NCBI GenBank assembly: GCA_937927975.1
Contig: CALEZT010000186.1
Span: 1-64,000, forward strand
Length of the DNA: 64,000 nucleotides
Source: an uncultured Phycisphaerales bacterium
GTDB taxonomy: Bacteria; Planctomycetota; Phycisphaerae; Sedimentisphaerales; Anaerobacaceae
Direction of reading: 5' to 3'
Part shown: piece after piece, positions 51,626-60,201 of the stretch
Position numbering within the stretch: the first letter of the stretch is position 1
Layout of the letters: each line of letters opens with the position of its first letter
Made by a program: the position numbers and the translations under genes
Notes under the pieces: generated by a model
Seen by the model: the letters and a program-made list of their open reading frames with translations, nothing else
Told to the model about the DNA's origin: nothing
Database searches by the model: none

Positions 51626-54600
51626 ATGGCGATGAGATACTTCAACTGGAAGCTGGCGATCGTTCTGATCGTCGCCGCGGGAGTCTTCGGGGTTTCCGTG
51701 TACGCGCTGCACGCCTGGCAGACGGCCACGAAGGCCGAGCAGGCGCTCCCGCGAGGGCTGAAAGCCTTCGAAGCGAAGAAATGGGACGAGGCCGCCGAGC
51801 AAATCGGTCGCTATATCGCGAGGAACAACCAGGATGTCGCGATGCTGGTCAAGTACGCCGACGCACAGATGAAGCGTCGCCCAATGAACTCGGGCAACAT
51901 CCAGCAGGCCATTGCGGCCTACCGGAACGCTTTGCGATTCAAGCCGAACGACATCGAGACCGCCAAGAAGCTCACGCAACTGTATCTGGAGATGAGAGTG
52001 CCGAGCGACGCCATAGCGATCGCGACGCGTCATCTCGAGGTTCAGGACGATGCGGGCTTGCGTCGAATGCTGGGACAGGCCTTCTGGCAACTGCGAGAGT
52101 TCGACAAGGCTGTGGCGGAGGTCCAAACCGTCATCGACAAGTACCCCGGCGAGGTTCCGGCGTACGGAGTCATGGGTTCATGGGCCGCGGAACGGCCCGA
52201 GATCGTGAAGCGACCGGTCATCGCCTGGTTGGACGACGCTGTCGCGAAGAATCCCGAGTCGGCCCAGGCCTATATCACGCGAGCGGGATACTATCTGGTG
52301 CAGAAAGACAAGGACAAGGCGATGGCCGATCTGACGCAGGCGATGTCGCGCGATCTCTCGGACGCGCCGACTCGCTTGCTTCTGGTGGAGGGACTGATTG
52401 TCGCAGGGAACCTGGACAAGGCGAGGGAGCAGCTTCAGGCCGCGCAGGAGATCGACAAGACCGACCCTCGGCTGTGGCAGACGTGGGCGGTCCTGGCCTT
52501 CCGGACGGCCTCCCTGGACGAGATGTTCATGGTCGCCGACGAAGGCATGAAGGCGACGTCGGAATCCTGGGATTTCATCGCCACCGCAACGCGTTTGCTC
52601 ATTTTCTCGGGACGCCTGGAGAACGTCGAGGGCTATCTGGCCCGGATGCGAGAAAAGGACCTCGATCCGCCGACGCAGGCCTATCTCGAAGGTCTGCTGG
52701 CGGAGAAGCAGGGTCGTCTGCGGGACGCCGTGGCGAGCTGGCAGCGGGCGATTTCCCTGAGCCCGCGGGCTCCGGAAGAAGTGTACCGGCGGCTCGCTTC
52801 CGCCTATTCCCGGCTGGGCGATACGCAGTCGGCGATCAATCAGTTGCAGATCATGCTGAACAAACGCCCTGGAGAACAGGGTGGGGCCGCTCTGCAATCC
52901 GAGTATACGCAGGCCCGCCTTTATCTGACGCAACTGTTCGCTCAGGCCAGGAACTGGCCCAAAGTGCAGGAACTGGCCCGCCAGCTCGAGGAAGTCGCCA
53001 AGATCGATCCCCAGGTCGCCACGGAGGCGAGGCTGCTGGGTTTGCAGGCTCGGACTCACCTGTTGGCCGCCAATTCCGGCCAGGAGAACAAGGAGCAAGC
53101 GTGGCGCGAGATCGAAACGCAACTGGCCGCCCTGGACAAAGCGACCAACGGCGCCCCCGGCGTCAAGCTGCTCCAGGTCCAGATCGCCATGACGCAGGGG
53201 AAGTTCGCGGAGGCCTCTTCGGTGCTCAGCGAGCTGGAAAGCAAGAATCCGTCCGAACTCCGCTTGACGCTCGTCCGTGCGGAACTCAGCGCCGCCGAGG
53301 GCCAGAACGAAAAGGCCAGGACGTTGTATCTGGCCGCGATCGCAGCGCATCCCCAGACGTTCGATCCGGTGCGGGGACTGGCTGTGTTCCTGGATCGGCA
53401 GGATCAGCGGGCCGAATGCGAATCGGTGCTCAAAGACGCCATGGCGAGGTTCGAGGAGCCGCAGCTTCGGCGTGATTGCGGTCTGTTGCTCGCCGAATTG
53501 TACTACCGATGGCAGGAAAAAGAGAAGCTGTGCCAATGGCTTACCGACCTGACGGGGCAGTTCCCCAACGACATCCAGTCCCGGCGCATGCTGCTGGTCT
53601 GCGATCAGTTGGTCCAGGACGCATCGCGATCGCAGAAGGTGATCGACGAGATCAAGATATTGGAGGGGGAGAGGGGTTCTCAGTGGCGGTACGAACAGGC
53701 CCGGCTCTGGATCCGCTCCCGTGGCGACTTCAAGGTCAACTATGCCCAGATCGTCAAGCTTCTGCAGGAGAACCTGCTGACCAATCCCGAGGACCAGAGC
53801 AGTCGTCTGCTCCTGGCGGCCGCCTACGAGGTGGCGGGGGAACAGCAACTGGCCTTGACGATGTACCGGGAGGCTTTCTCAAAATCGCCGAACGATTTGC
53901 AGGTGCTGGTGCGGCTGGTTGCGGCGTTGCACAAGGCCAACGAGTTTGACGAGGCGCAGACCATTCTGGAGAAAGTGGGGCCCCAGCAGTTGAACAACCC
54001 GGATCTCCAGAAGCTTCTGGTCAACAACGATTTCCTTCGGGGCGACATCGACTCGGCGTCGGATACGCTCCAGCAACTGGTCGATCGCGATCCGAACGAC
54101 CCGGCGCTCGCGCTGTCGTACGCACGGGTGCTGATCCTCCGCAAGGAGTTCGCCAAGGCGGAGTCCCTCCTGTCCGATCTGAAGGCTCGGATGCCGGATT
54201 CGATCCATGTGATTCGCGCGCAGCTTCGGCTTCACATTCAGCAGGGGAATACGGAAAAGGCGATGCAGATCTGCAATGAGGCGGTGGATCAGATGCGCAA
54301 CGCCAACGCGTATCTGCTTCGCGCCGATATGCTGATTACTCTGGGACAAAGGGGCAAGGCGTTGGAGGACATCGGACAGGCGATCGCCCTGGAGCCGCAG
54401 AACGCGGAGAATTGGGAAGCTCGGGCGAGGGTCTACAGCTCGTCCGGGCGGATCCCCGAGGCGATTTCCGACGTCCGACAGGCGCTCGCCCTGTCGCCGA
54501 AGGAGCCGAGAATCCAGAAACTCGCAGCGGCCCTATTCATCGCTTCCGGCAAGCAGCCGCTTTTGCGTGAAGCGGAGGTCATGCTCGACAAGGCCCTGGC

Positions 54601-56002
54601 CGACCAGAGCGGTCCTCAGGAGAAGAAGGACCCGGAACTGCGTCTGTACAAGGCCCGCATCCTGATTCTTCGGGGCACAGGACCCTCCATTGAGGAGGCC
54701 CGCCAGCTTCTGCGCCAGGTCACGACGGATTACCCCAAATACGCGGACGGCTGGGAGCTGATGACGCAGCTCGAGCTCAACCAGGGGGAGCCCGGCCGGG
54801 CGCTGGACTTCGCCACCCGGGGCCTGGCTCACAACGAACAACACAAGCAATTGCTTCTGCTCAGAGCCATCGCAGAGAAGAGACTCTCTCCGTCCGTGGC
54901 GGCTCTGACGACGCTGCCGTCGCTGGCGAAGGAGTATCCCGACGATGTTGGCATTCTCATCGAGTGGGCCGACGCTTATGCTCAGGCCAACCGGCCGGAG
55001 AAGGCGGTGGAGTTGCTCAGCGGCAAGCTGTCGGACTTCCAGGGCCTGGCGCACCGACGGTGCGAGATCGCCCTGGCGGCCGCGTTGTACACCGACCAGC
55101 AGCGGGAGAAGGCCCACGAGCTCTTCGACAAGCTGATGGCTGCCGATCCAAACGATCCGACTCCGGTGATCGCGCTGGGACAACGGTTGCGCCAGGAAAA
55201 GCGGTGGACCGAGGTCAACCAGCTCCTGAACCGCTGGCGCACAACCAATCCCAGCGATGCTGAGATCGCGACGAGCATGGCCCGAATTCTGGCCGGCAGC
55301 GGAGACCGCGAGGCCCTCCAGATGGCGGAGGACCAACTCCGCATGATTCTGGATCCGAATCCCCAGGCGCTGCCCACCCTTGAGCTTTTGGGCATGCTGA
55401 TGCAGGACGCCGGACGAAATGAAGAAGCCGCGAGGCTCAATCGAAGGATACTGGAGCTGGATCCCAACAACGTCATCGCACTCAATAATCTGGCGTGGAT
55501 GCTCTGTGACAAGCCTTCCCCGTCAGCGGAGGCGATCAACGAAGCGTTGACTTTGGCCAACCGGGGGCTGTCGGTGCGGCCGGATTATATGGATCTTCTC
55601 GACACGCGGGGCGTCGTCTACTACAAGGGTGGCGACATGGTCCGGGCCGAGGCCGATCTGGTGAAGTGTCTCTCGCTGTTTCCCGCCGATTCGGCGCAGT
55701 CGGCGGCGCCGCAGTTCCATTTGTCGCGAGTCTATGCCGCTACGAACCGCAGGACGCAGGCGGTGGAGCACCTCAAGATCGCCCTGAATCTCAACCGCAA
55801 GAACATCCAGATGGCCAGGGATCACGCCCAGGTCGGACGTAGAACGCATGCCATCAAGGTGCTGCGGGACGCGTTGTCGCTCCAGGAAGAAATGGATCAA
55901 TTCAAACTGGGCTTCGATCAACAGGATCTGGTGGGCGTCCGGCCTGCGGAGGATTGGACGGAGGCCAGAGTCCTTCTGGACCAATTGCAGAAAGGCCGCT
56001 AG
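51626..56002 (+). CDS. Giant TPR protein of the exosortase/PEP-CTERM locus (PrsT-like)
   Basis: A 1,458-residue protein with an N-terminal membrane segment (about 9-26, LAIVLIVAAGVFGVSVYAL), then tetratricopeptide repeats nearly throughout. Clear examples are LEDIGQAIALEPQNAENWEA, AISDVRQALALSPKEP and LNRRILELDPNNVIALNNLA. Large TPR proteins of this kind (PrsT) are standard members of exosortase-associated polysaccharide loci and probably scaffold polymer synthesis or export, as in alginate and cellulose systems. The LuxR-type gene starts two bases after its stop. A predicted export or extracytoplasmic location is inferred from the N-terminal helix. Confidence 0.88.
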   Translation: MAMRYFNWKLAIVLIVAAGVFGVSVYALHAWQTATKAEQALPRGLKAFEAKKWDEAAEQIGRYIARNNQDVAMLVKYADAQMKRRPMNSGNIQQAIAAYRNALRFKPNDIETAKKLTQLYLEMRVPSDAIAIATRHLEVQDDAGLRRMLGQAFWQLREFDKAVAEVQTVIDKYPGEVPAYGVMGSWAAERPEIVKRPVIAWLDDAVAKNPESAQAYITRAGYYLVQKDKDKAMADLTQAMSRDLSDAPTRLLLVEGLIVAGNLDKAREQLQAAQEIDKTDPRLWQTWAVLAFRTASLDEMFMVADEGMKATSESWDFIATATRLLIFSGRLENVEGYLARMREKDLDPPTQAYLEGLLAEKQGRLRDAVASWQRAISLSPRAPEEVYRRLASAYSRLGDTQSAINQLQIMLNKRPGEQGGAALQSEYTQARLYLTQLFAQARNWPKVQELARQLEEVAKIDPQVATEARLLGLQARTHLLAANSGQENKEQAWREIETQLAALDKATNGAPGVKLLQVQIAMTQGKFAEASSVLSELESKNPSELRLTLVRAELSAAEGQNEKARTLYLAAIAAHPQTFDPVRGLAVFLDRQDQRAECESVLKDAMARFEEPQLRRDCGLLLAELYYRWQEKEKLCQWLTDLTGQFPNDIQSRRMLLVCDQLVQDASRSQKVIDEIKILEGERGSQWRYEQARLWIRSRGDFKVNYAQIVKLLQENLLTNPEDQSSRLLLAAAYEVAGEQQLALTMYREAFSKSPNDLQVLVRLVAALHKANEFDEAQTILEKVGPQQLNNPDLQKLLVNNDFLRGDIDSASDTLQQLVDRDPNDPALALSYARVLILRKEFAKAESLLSDLKARMPDSIHVIRAQLRLHIQQGNTEKAMQICNEAVDQMRNANAYLLRADMLITLGQRGKALEDIGQAIALEPQNAENWEARARVYSSSGRIPEAISDVRQALALSPKEPRIQKLAAALFIASGKQPLLREAEVMLDKALADQSGPQEKKDPELRLYKARILILRGTGPSIEEARQLLRQVTTDYPKYADGWELMTQLELNQGEPGRALDFATRGLAHNEQHKQLLLLRAIAEKRLSPSVAALTTLPSLAKEYPDDVGILIEWADAYAQANRPEKAVELLSGKLSDFQGLAHRRCEIALAAALYTDQQREKAHELFDKLMAADPNDPTPVIALGQRLRQEKRWTEVNQLLNRWRTTNPSDAEIATSMARILAGSGDREALQMAEDQLRMILDPNPQALPTLELLGMLMQDAGRNEEAARLNRRILELDPNNVIALNNLAWMLCDKPSPSAEAINEALTLANRGLSVRPDYMDLLDTRGVVYYKGGDMVRAEADLVKCLSLFPADSAQSAAPQFHLSRVYAATNRRTQAVEHLKIALNLNRKNIQMARDHAQVGRRTHAIKVLRDALSLQEEMDQFKLGFDQQDLVGVRPAEDWTEARVLLDQLQKGR

Positions 56003-56004
56003 CG

Positions 56005-56334
56005 ATGATGCCGCCAGACGAACTGTACGGTGACCGAACGCCGGGCGCCGATCCGAGCGGTCCGGGATCGTGCCAGGTGCTCTTGGATCGCAGGCAGTGG
56101 TCGTATCTCTCGCGACGGTACGACTTGACCCCTCGCGAGGTGCAGATTGCCGAGTTGGTGTGCCAGGGACTGCGACACTGTAGCATCGCAGGGCGGCTCT
56201 GCATCCAGCCGGGGACGGTGAAGACCCATATTCGGAACATCTATCGAAAGGTGAAAGTCCGCAACAAGATGAACATGCTGCTGCGGTTTGTCAGCGATGC
56301 ACGCGAGGTCGCAGGGGATCTGAACCAGGCGTAG
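56005..56334 (+). CDS. LuxR-type helix-turn-helix regulator
   Basis: A 109-residue protein consisting of little more than a GerE/LuxR DNA-binding domain: YDLTPREVQIAELVCQGLRH, SIAGRLCIQPGTVKTHIRNI and YRKVKVRNKMNMLLRF. There is no receiver or ligand domain, so it may act constitutively, by abundance, or with a partner. It starts two bases after the TPR gene and is followed by an intrinsic terminator, so it closes the main operon. It is a good candidate to control the polysaccharide genes or the PEP-CTERM genes downstream. ATG 56005 or 56008. Confidence 0.9.
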   Translation: MMPPDELYGDRTPGADPSGPGSCQVLLDRRQWSYLSRRYDLTPREVQIAELVCQGLRHCSIAGRLCIQPGTVKTHIRNIYRKVKVRNKMNMLLRFVSDAREVAGDLNQA

Positions 56335-56387
56335 GCCGCGATAAGGACGGCCCCAAAGATCATGCCTCTGCTTGGACGGTCGATAGG

Positions 56388-56414
56388 CCTGTTCACGAGC
56401 AGGGGCTTTTTTTT
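56388..56414 (+). terminator. Intrinsic terminator after the exopolysaccharide operon
   Basis: CCTGTT (56388-56393), loop CACG, AGCAGG (56398-56403), then GGC and eight Ts (56407-56414). The stem includes one G-T pair. Confidence 0.8.
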
Positions 56415-56569
56415 GTCCGCAAACTACCCCAAATGAGATATATCGTTAGAGGTACTCCATTGAGGTGAAATAGCCCTTTAGACACCGTCAGTATGGGGGA
56501 ATGTTCTGTGATAATGGGGTATTTGAATAAGCATGTCGTATTAACATGAGGTAATTTAGGAAAGATGTG

Positions 56570-56598
56570 TTGACCTCGGGGTTCCATGTGGTTACAAT
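56570..56598 (+). promoter_or_regulatory. Strong sigma-70-type promoter
   Basis: TTGACC (56570-56575), 17-bp spacer, TACAAT (56593-56598). The start is expected near 56605. It lies just after an AT-rich stretch. It drives either the PEP-CTERM gene through a 760-nt leader or a very short RNA ending at the adjacent terminator. Confidence 0.7.
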
Positions 56599-56630
56599 GG
56601 AAATGTTGACGGACCCCACGGGATGAGGAT

Positions 56631-56648
56631 CCGCGTGTGCGGTTTTTT
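56631..56648 (+). terminator. Short intrinsic terminator or attenuator in the leader
   Basis: CCGC (56631-56634), loop GTGT, GCGG (56639-56642), then six Ts (56643-56648). The stem is short but GC-only. It lies about 40 nt after the predicted transcription start. Confidence 0.55.
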
Positions 56649-57370
56649 CTTGGTTGGTCATCGCGCACGTAGGTTCGGTTTCCGAAGGGGGCAGACGCCG
56701 TGTCGAATGGCGTTTGTGTTGTTTGACGCTCGAATCTGGAGGAGGAGCGGTGGTGGAAGAGCAGGGTACATGGCTGCGCGTCTCCCGACCGTCGTGTGCG
56801 GTGTCCTGCGATAGCTTCATGCGGAGATCGACTGCGTTGCAGACGACGCGGAGGTCTCTGTCCGACACCCTCGGCCGAAGCCTGTCTGTGTCCCGCTTCA
56901 GTTCACCGTTGAGCTTCCCCCAGATGTACTGTGCTGTCCGGTTCTGGAGTCGGGTTCTTGCTGGCCTCGTGCGTCGAGGAGTCTGTTCGTGCAGGCGCTT
57001 CGCTGTCCCCCACGAAAGCCACCGAGGATCGCATGACTGCAGGGCAGGGGAGGGTCGATGCGCGCAAGGTCCTTCTTGGCGAAGCAGTCATCGCCCCGTG
57101 TCTCACAGCCGCGTGGGCTCCGAGAGGAGTCGGGCATGCATCAGTAGTGTTTGTCGAGGAGAGTCCGAGGAAGGCTGGATCAGGCTGCGGTGACGGATTG
57201 TCAGTGTCGTTGTTGCCGATTGGTGGTGTTCCCGGGCTCGACGCCGGCCCGGCAGTGTGTGCTGTCGTGTGTCGGCGATGTGGTGCATGGGGATCGCGTA
57301 GGTCCCCGGCGGCCTGCGGCGAGTGCAGGCCGTGATGTAGTCATGCAGAAAGTTTGGAGGTGAGAGTGTC

Positions 57371-57967
57371 ATGGAGAAAGTTGTGAAGGCACTAGCAGTA
57401 ACTCTCCTAGTGCTGGGGACGGTCAGCGTTGCAAGCGCCGGTTGGACCACCAATGTGTACACTGTAGCCATACAGAGCGATGTCACGCTCGGCCAGTCGT
57501 ATACGTGGGGTTCCGGTGGCGTCGGCAACAACTACCAGGTCCAGTGGAGTCATCTCTGGACCGCCCCGGCCATCGGCGGCGATGTTGTAGCCGTCGATTT
57601 CCAAAGCGCCGATCTTACCGTCAAGGCGACGAACGCCAACGATAAGACGGCAACCATCCATCTCGACAGTCCGGCCTCTCCGAGCGTCGGTGAACTGCAG
57701 AGCGGCGAGAATGCGTTCGATCTGGACGCATTCGAAAGCTCGATGGATGGAAATCTGACCGTGTATGCGAAGCTGTTCAAGCAGGGCGAGTACGGCACGA
57801 TCACGCTGAACTGGTCCAAGCTGGACGTCGTGTACGAGGTCACGGAGCGTATTTGGGAGGATGATCCGATTCCGCCCGCTCCGGTTGTTCCGGCTCCCGC
57901 TGCCATCATCCTGGGCAGTCTGGGCACCGGCCTGGTTGGCTGGCTCCGCCGACGGGGCGCTGTGTAA
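57371..57967 (+). CDS. PEP-CTERM sorting-domain protein
   Basis: A 198-residue secreted protein. A signal peptide (VVKALAVTLLVLGTVSVASA) precedes a beta-rich Gly/Thr/Asn-containing body of unknown function and a C-terminal sorting tail. The tail is VVPAPAAIILGSLGTGLVG followed by WLRRRGAV: the planctomycete variant of PEP-CTERM with VPAP, a hydrophobic helix and a basic end. The exosortase encoded 10 kb upstream would recognise it. GGAGG lies shortly before the ATG. Together with the protein at 59396 it is a likely abundant exported component linked to the exopolysaccharide. Confidence 0.88.
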   Translation: MEKVVKALAVTLLVLGTVSVASAGWTTNVYTVAIQSDVTLGQSYTWGSGGVGNNYQVQWSHLWTAPAIGGDVVAVDFQSADLTVKATNANDKTATIHLDSPASPSVGELQSGENAFDLDAFESSMDGNLTVYAKLFKQGEYGTITLNWSKLDVVYEVTERIWEDDPIPPAPVVPAPAAIILGSLGTGLVGWLRRRGAV

Positions 57968-58167
57968 TCGTGCAGCGTGTCAGTACGACCCGTCGCTCTG
58001 CACGCTTGGGAGCATGATTCATCAAGGGCGTGCAAAGGTGGCGCGAGCCATCGTTCGGGCGGCGGCGCGGGACTCTGATCCCGTCCGACTTCGCTTCTGG
58101 CAGAGGTGTTCTGATCCGGCCCTTATCAGGCGCCGACGAAAGAAGCAGGTTGGTCTATGAACATCAT

Positions 58168-58199
58168 GGCCCCAGGTGGATTTCAATCCGCCTGGGGCC
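58168..58199 (+). terminator. Long hairpin, probable terminator after the first PEP-CTERM gene
   Basis: A 15-bp stem (GGCCCCAGGTGGATT at 58168-58182 with its complement at 58185-58199, one T-G pair) closes on a 2-base loop. Only a weak T-run (TCTC) follows, so a processing or stability element is also possible. Confidence 0.55.
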
Positions 58200-58448
58200 T
58201 CTCAATTGGGGGTTCAAGGCAGGACTCGAAGAGAGCGGAAGAATGTTCGTGCGCGTCGACGAACCCTTCGACGATTTCCCCGTATGATATCCGCGGAAGG
58301 CCCGGCGCGATCTTCTGTCTGGTCCTATAAGAGTGTTGCGAGAGCCTTTTGTGTGGCGTTATGGGTGACTGGGTTTTGCGGGCTACAGGGCAACGCCCTG
58401 CGGCGCGAGGCCCAGTCGAGAAATCGGACGATTCTCCGTGTTTTGGCC

Positions 58449-58476
58449 TTGACAGGGCTCTGTTTCCCGCTAAGCT
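58449..58476 (+). promoter_or_regulatory. Candidate promoter upstream of the second PEP-CTERM gene pair
   Basis: A consensus TTGACA (58449-58454), 16-bp spacer and TAAGCT (58471-58476). The -10 box is weak. It would serve the small putative gene at 58587 and possibly the PEP-CTERM gene at 59396. Confidence 0.4.
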
Positions 58477-58586
58477 GACAAGAGCTTATAAGTGCCTAGG
58501 AGGAGGCCATCTCCAGGTCTTGTGGCCGGGCTGGCGGGCCATTGAGCCGAAGGATCGGAGGGGATGAACCGTAAGGAGACGGGGAG

Positions 58587-59321
58587 ATGTGGCTGGGCAG
58601 GGAAGTTCGATGCTGTACGATCTTCTTGTCCTGTGCCATGGCCCTTTGGGGTGGGGCCATCGCGCGTGGGACTGGAGAGGCATTCGGTTTGCCCAGCCGG
58701 AGCGAGGGGGGATTTCATACCACGTCATTCGTCCGATTGGGTTCTCCCGATGATTCTCCTCTGCCGGCTTTTCTCTGCTTTGATGGCCCCACCGATCCGG
58801 CGTGTCGAAGCGTGTTAGCCGAGTCGATCGCGGCCATGTCGCTACACGACGGCCCCGATGCGGTCTGCCTGGCGGGGTTGGGGGTTGTCTGCGTCTCTCT
58901 CGTCAAGAATCGCAGGCTCTGGATTGGCTTGTGTCTTCTCATGCTAAGAAACGGTCGTCTGGGGGCGGCCTGTTTATCTGGAATGAACGTTTCCCTGCCG
59001 GAGTCGACCGGCCCCGAGTCTCCGACCGAGAGCGGATTCGATCATGTGCTGTGGCACCAGCCATCATGTCGGATTCCCGAGCGGTGGATGCGGCGGTCGG
59101 TGACGGCATTGGGCAGGCCGGAGGTTCTGACGCCGCGGCTGAGGAATCCGCTTCTGTCCCAGGACTGGGCGTGCTGGGATCGAGGCAAGAAAGGCCTGTT
59201 GTCTCGCATCGGTTGGACGCACGAGGGGATCCGCTTGGGTCGCTTGTGTCCTGTCGGCTGGGAGGCGTTCCACGGGTCTGTTGCCGTCGGATGCATCGAG
59301 TGGGCTCGCCCGCCTCCTTGA
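58587..59321 (+). CDS. Uncertain small secreted protein
   Basis: An open frame of 244 codons of doubtful reality. In its favour are a ribosome site (AAGGAG with GGGGAG before ATG), a signal-peptide-like start (CCTIFLSCAMALWGGAIARG), a short middle region (SRSEGGFHTTSFVRLGSP) and a second hydrophobic stretch (PDAVCLAGLGVVCVSLVKNR) that loosely resembles a PEP-CTERM helix with a basic end. Against it, the last 110 residues are Arg/Trp/Pro-rich with no clear structure, and codon use is irregular. It may be a degenerate or frameshifted PEP-CTERM-type gene. It lies 74 bp before a PEP-CTERM gene. Confidence 0.35.
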   Translation: MWLGREVRCCTIFLSCAMALWGGAIARGTGEAFGLPSRSEGGFHTTSFVRLGSPDDSPLPAFLCFDGPTDPACRSVLAESIAAMSLHDGPDAVCLAGLGVVCVSLVKNRRLWIGLCLLMLRNGRLGAACLSGMNVSLPESTGPESPTESGFDHVLWHQPSCRIPERWMRRSVTALGRPEVLTPRLRNPLLSQDWACWDRGKKGLLSRIGWTHEGIRLGRLCPVGWEAFHGSVAVGCIEWARPPP

Positions 59322-59395
59322 AGGATGTAGAACAACAGGATGAAATGGAGTTGTCCTCGGTTTTCCGTCTACTGGCACGACAAAGGGAGAAAGAG

Positions 59396-59992
59396 ATGAA
59401 ACGGTTTTTGCTTGCAGCAGTCATTTGTGGCGCGATGGCGGTGCCGTCGCTGGCCGGGAGCACGTTCACCCCTTCTATCGCCGATCTGCAGAGCTTCCAG
59501 ATTCTGCCTGGGTACTCCACGGATTTGGATTTCGGGTCGTTGTTGGTCTTCACCAATCCCGATCCGGGCTATGATGCCGAGATGTTTCAGGGACGCGTCG
59601 GGTATGAAGTGGACAAAGTGGGCAAGGCGAACGACTTCCAGCATATCGCAATTGGAGCGTCCGGTCTGGACCTGACCGGCTACGACGCGTTCGCACTCAC
59701 GGTGTTCAACGACAACAACCAAGGCTGGGAGTATGCTGCGTTCGCGGGCGACGGCGCGCTGACCAACAGTTCGGCCTGGGCGGCTGTTTCCAAAGGCAAT
59801 TCCGCCACGTTGTTCGTGGACCTGGCGGGATTGACCCTGACGGATGTCGCGGTTGGTTTCTTCGTCGGCAACTCGACCGGCGGCGACACGATTCACACCT
59901 CTGCTTCGCCGATCCCCGCTCCGGGCGCCGTGCTTCTGGGCAGTTTCGGTCTGGGCGTGGTCGGTTGGCTCAAGAGACGTCGGACGATGTAA
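59396..59992 (+). CDS. PEP-CTERM sorting-domain protein
   Basis: A 198-residue exported protein. It has a signal peptide (KRFLLAAVICGAMAVPSLAG), a body that looks like an all-beta carbohydrate-binding-like domain (YDAFALTVFNDNNQGWEYAA, GNSATLFVDLAGL, VAVGFFVGNST) and a tail IPAPGAVLLGSFGLGVVG followed by WLKRRRTM. The tail matches the exosortase sorting signal of the protein at 57371. ATG 59396 has AAAGGGAG upstream; the longer upstream frame is rejected. The two PEP-CTERM proteins share length and tail but not the body sequence. Confidence 0.88.
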   Translation: MKRFLLAAVICGAMAVPSLAGSTFTPSIADLQSFQILPGYSTDLDFGSLLVFTNPDPGYDAEMFQGRVGYEVDKVGKANDFQHIAIGASGLDLTGYDAFALTVFNDNNQGWEYAAFAGDGALTNSSAWAAVSKGNSATLFVDLAGLTLTDVAVGFFVGNSTGGDTIHTSASPIPAPGAVLLGSFGLGVVGWLKRRRTM

Positions 59993-60021
59993 GCGGGACA
60001 GTGCAACCGTCACAGTCTTGC

Positions 60022-60041
60022 CGGCATGAATCAGAATGCCG
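60022..60041. terminator. Hairpin between convergent genes
   Basis: CGGCAT (60022-60027), 8-base loop, ATGCCG (60036-60041), just after the PEP-CTERM gene and in a convergent gap. No T-tract follows, so a terminator role is uncertain. Confidence 0.35.
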
Positions 60042-60201
60042 ATTGACTGGATGCTAGGAAGCTGGATCGCAGGGACGTGATCCGCTTCCTACGTCCACGT
60101 TTCGGATGGCAGGCGAGGGCCTGCACACGAGGGGGGCAATCCGTCGACAGCGCGAGTCGCCGCCAGGGGGGAATCTGGCAAGGCGTTGCCATGCGGGGCG
60201 G

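Larger units (their letters stand above)
56415..57370 (+). other. Long leader/regulatory region before the first PEP-CTERM gene
   Basis: This stretch of 956 bp has no convincing gene. The first 155 bp are conspicuously AT-rich for this genome and contain an inverted pair TACCCC (56425-56430) and GGGGTA (56516-56521). A strong promoter (56570-56598) and an immediate intrinsic terminator (56631-56648) follow. The remaining 720 bp have GC content like coding DNA, but the open frames (for example 56654-57193) are rich in Arg, Ser and Cys with no recognisable domain. A second, unseen promoter nearer 57371 is possible. Confidence 0.5.
57968..58586. other. Intergenic region between PEP-CTERM genes
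   Basis: No gene is supported. It carries a long hairpin (58168-58199), a smaller one (CAGGGC, AAC, GCCCTG near 58385-58400) and a promoter-like pair at 58449-58476. The rest shows nothing recognisable. Confidence 0.5.

Noticed and set aside
56654..57193. A 179-codon open frame in the leader region
   Set aside because: Ser/Arg/Cys-rich, no signal peptide or domain, no good ribosome site; more likely non-coding.
57300..57370. Sigma-54 promoter before the PEP-CTERM gene
   Set aside because: PEP-CTERM genes in other phyla often use one, but no TGGCAC-N5-TTGC pattern was found here or before 59396.
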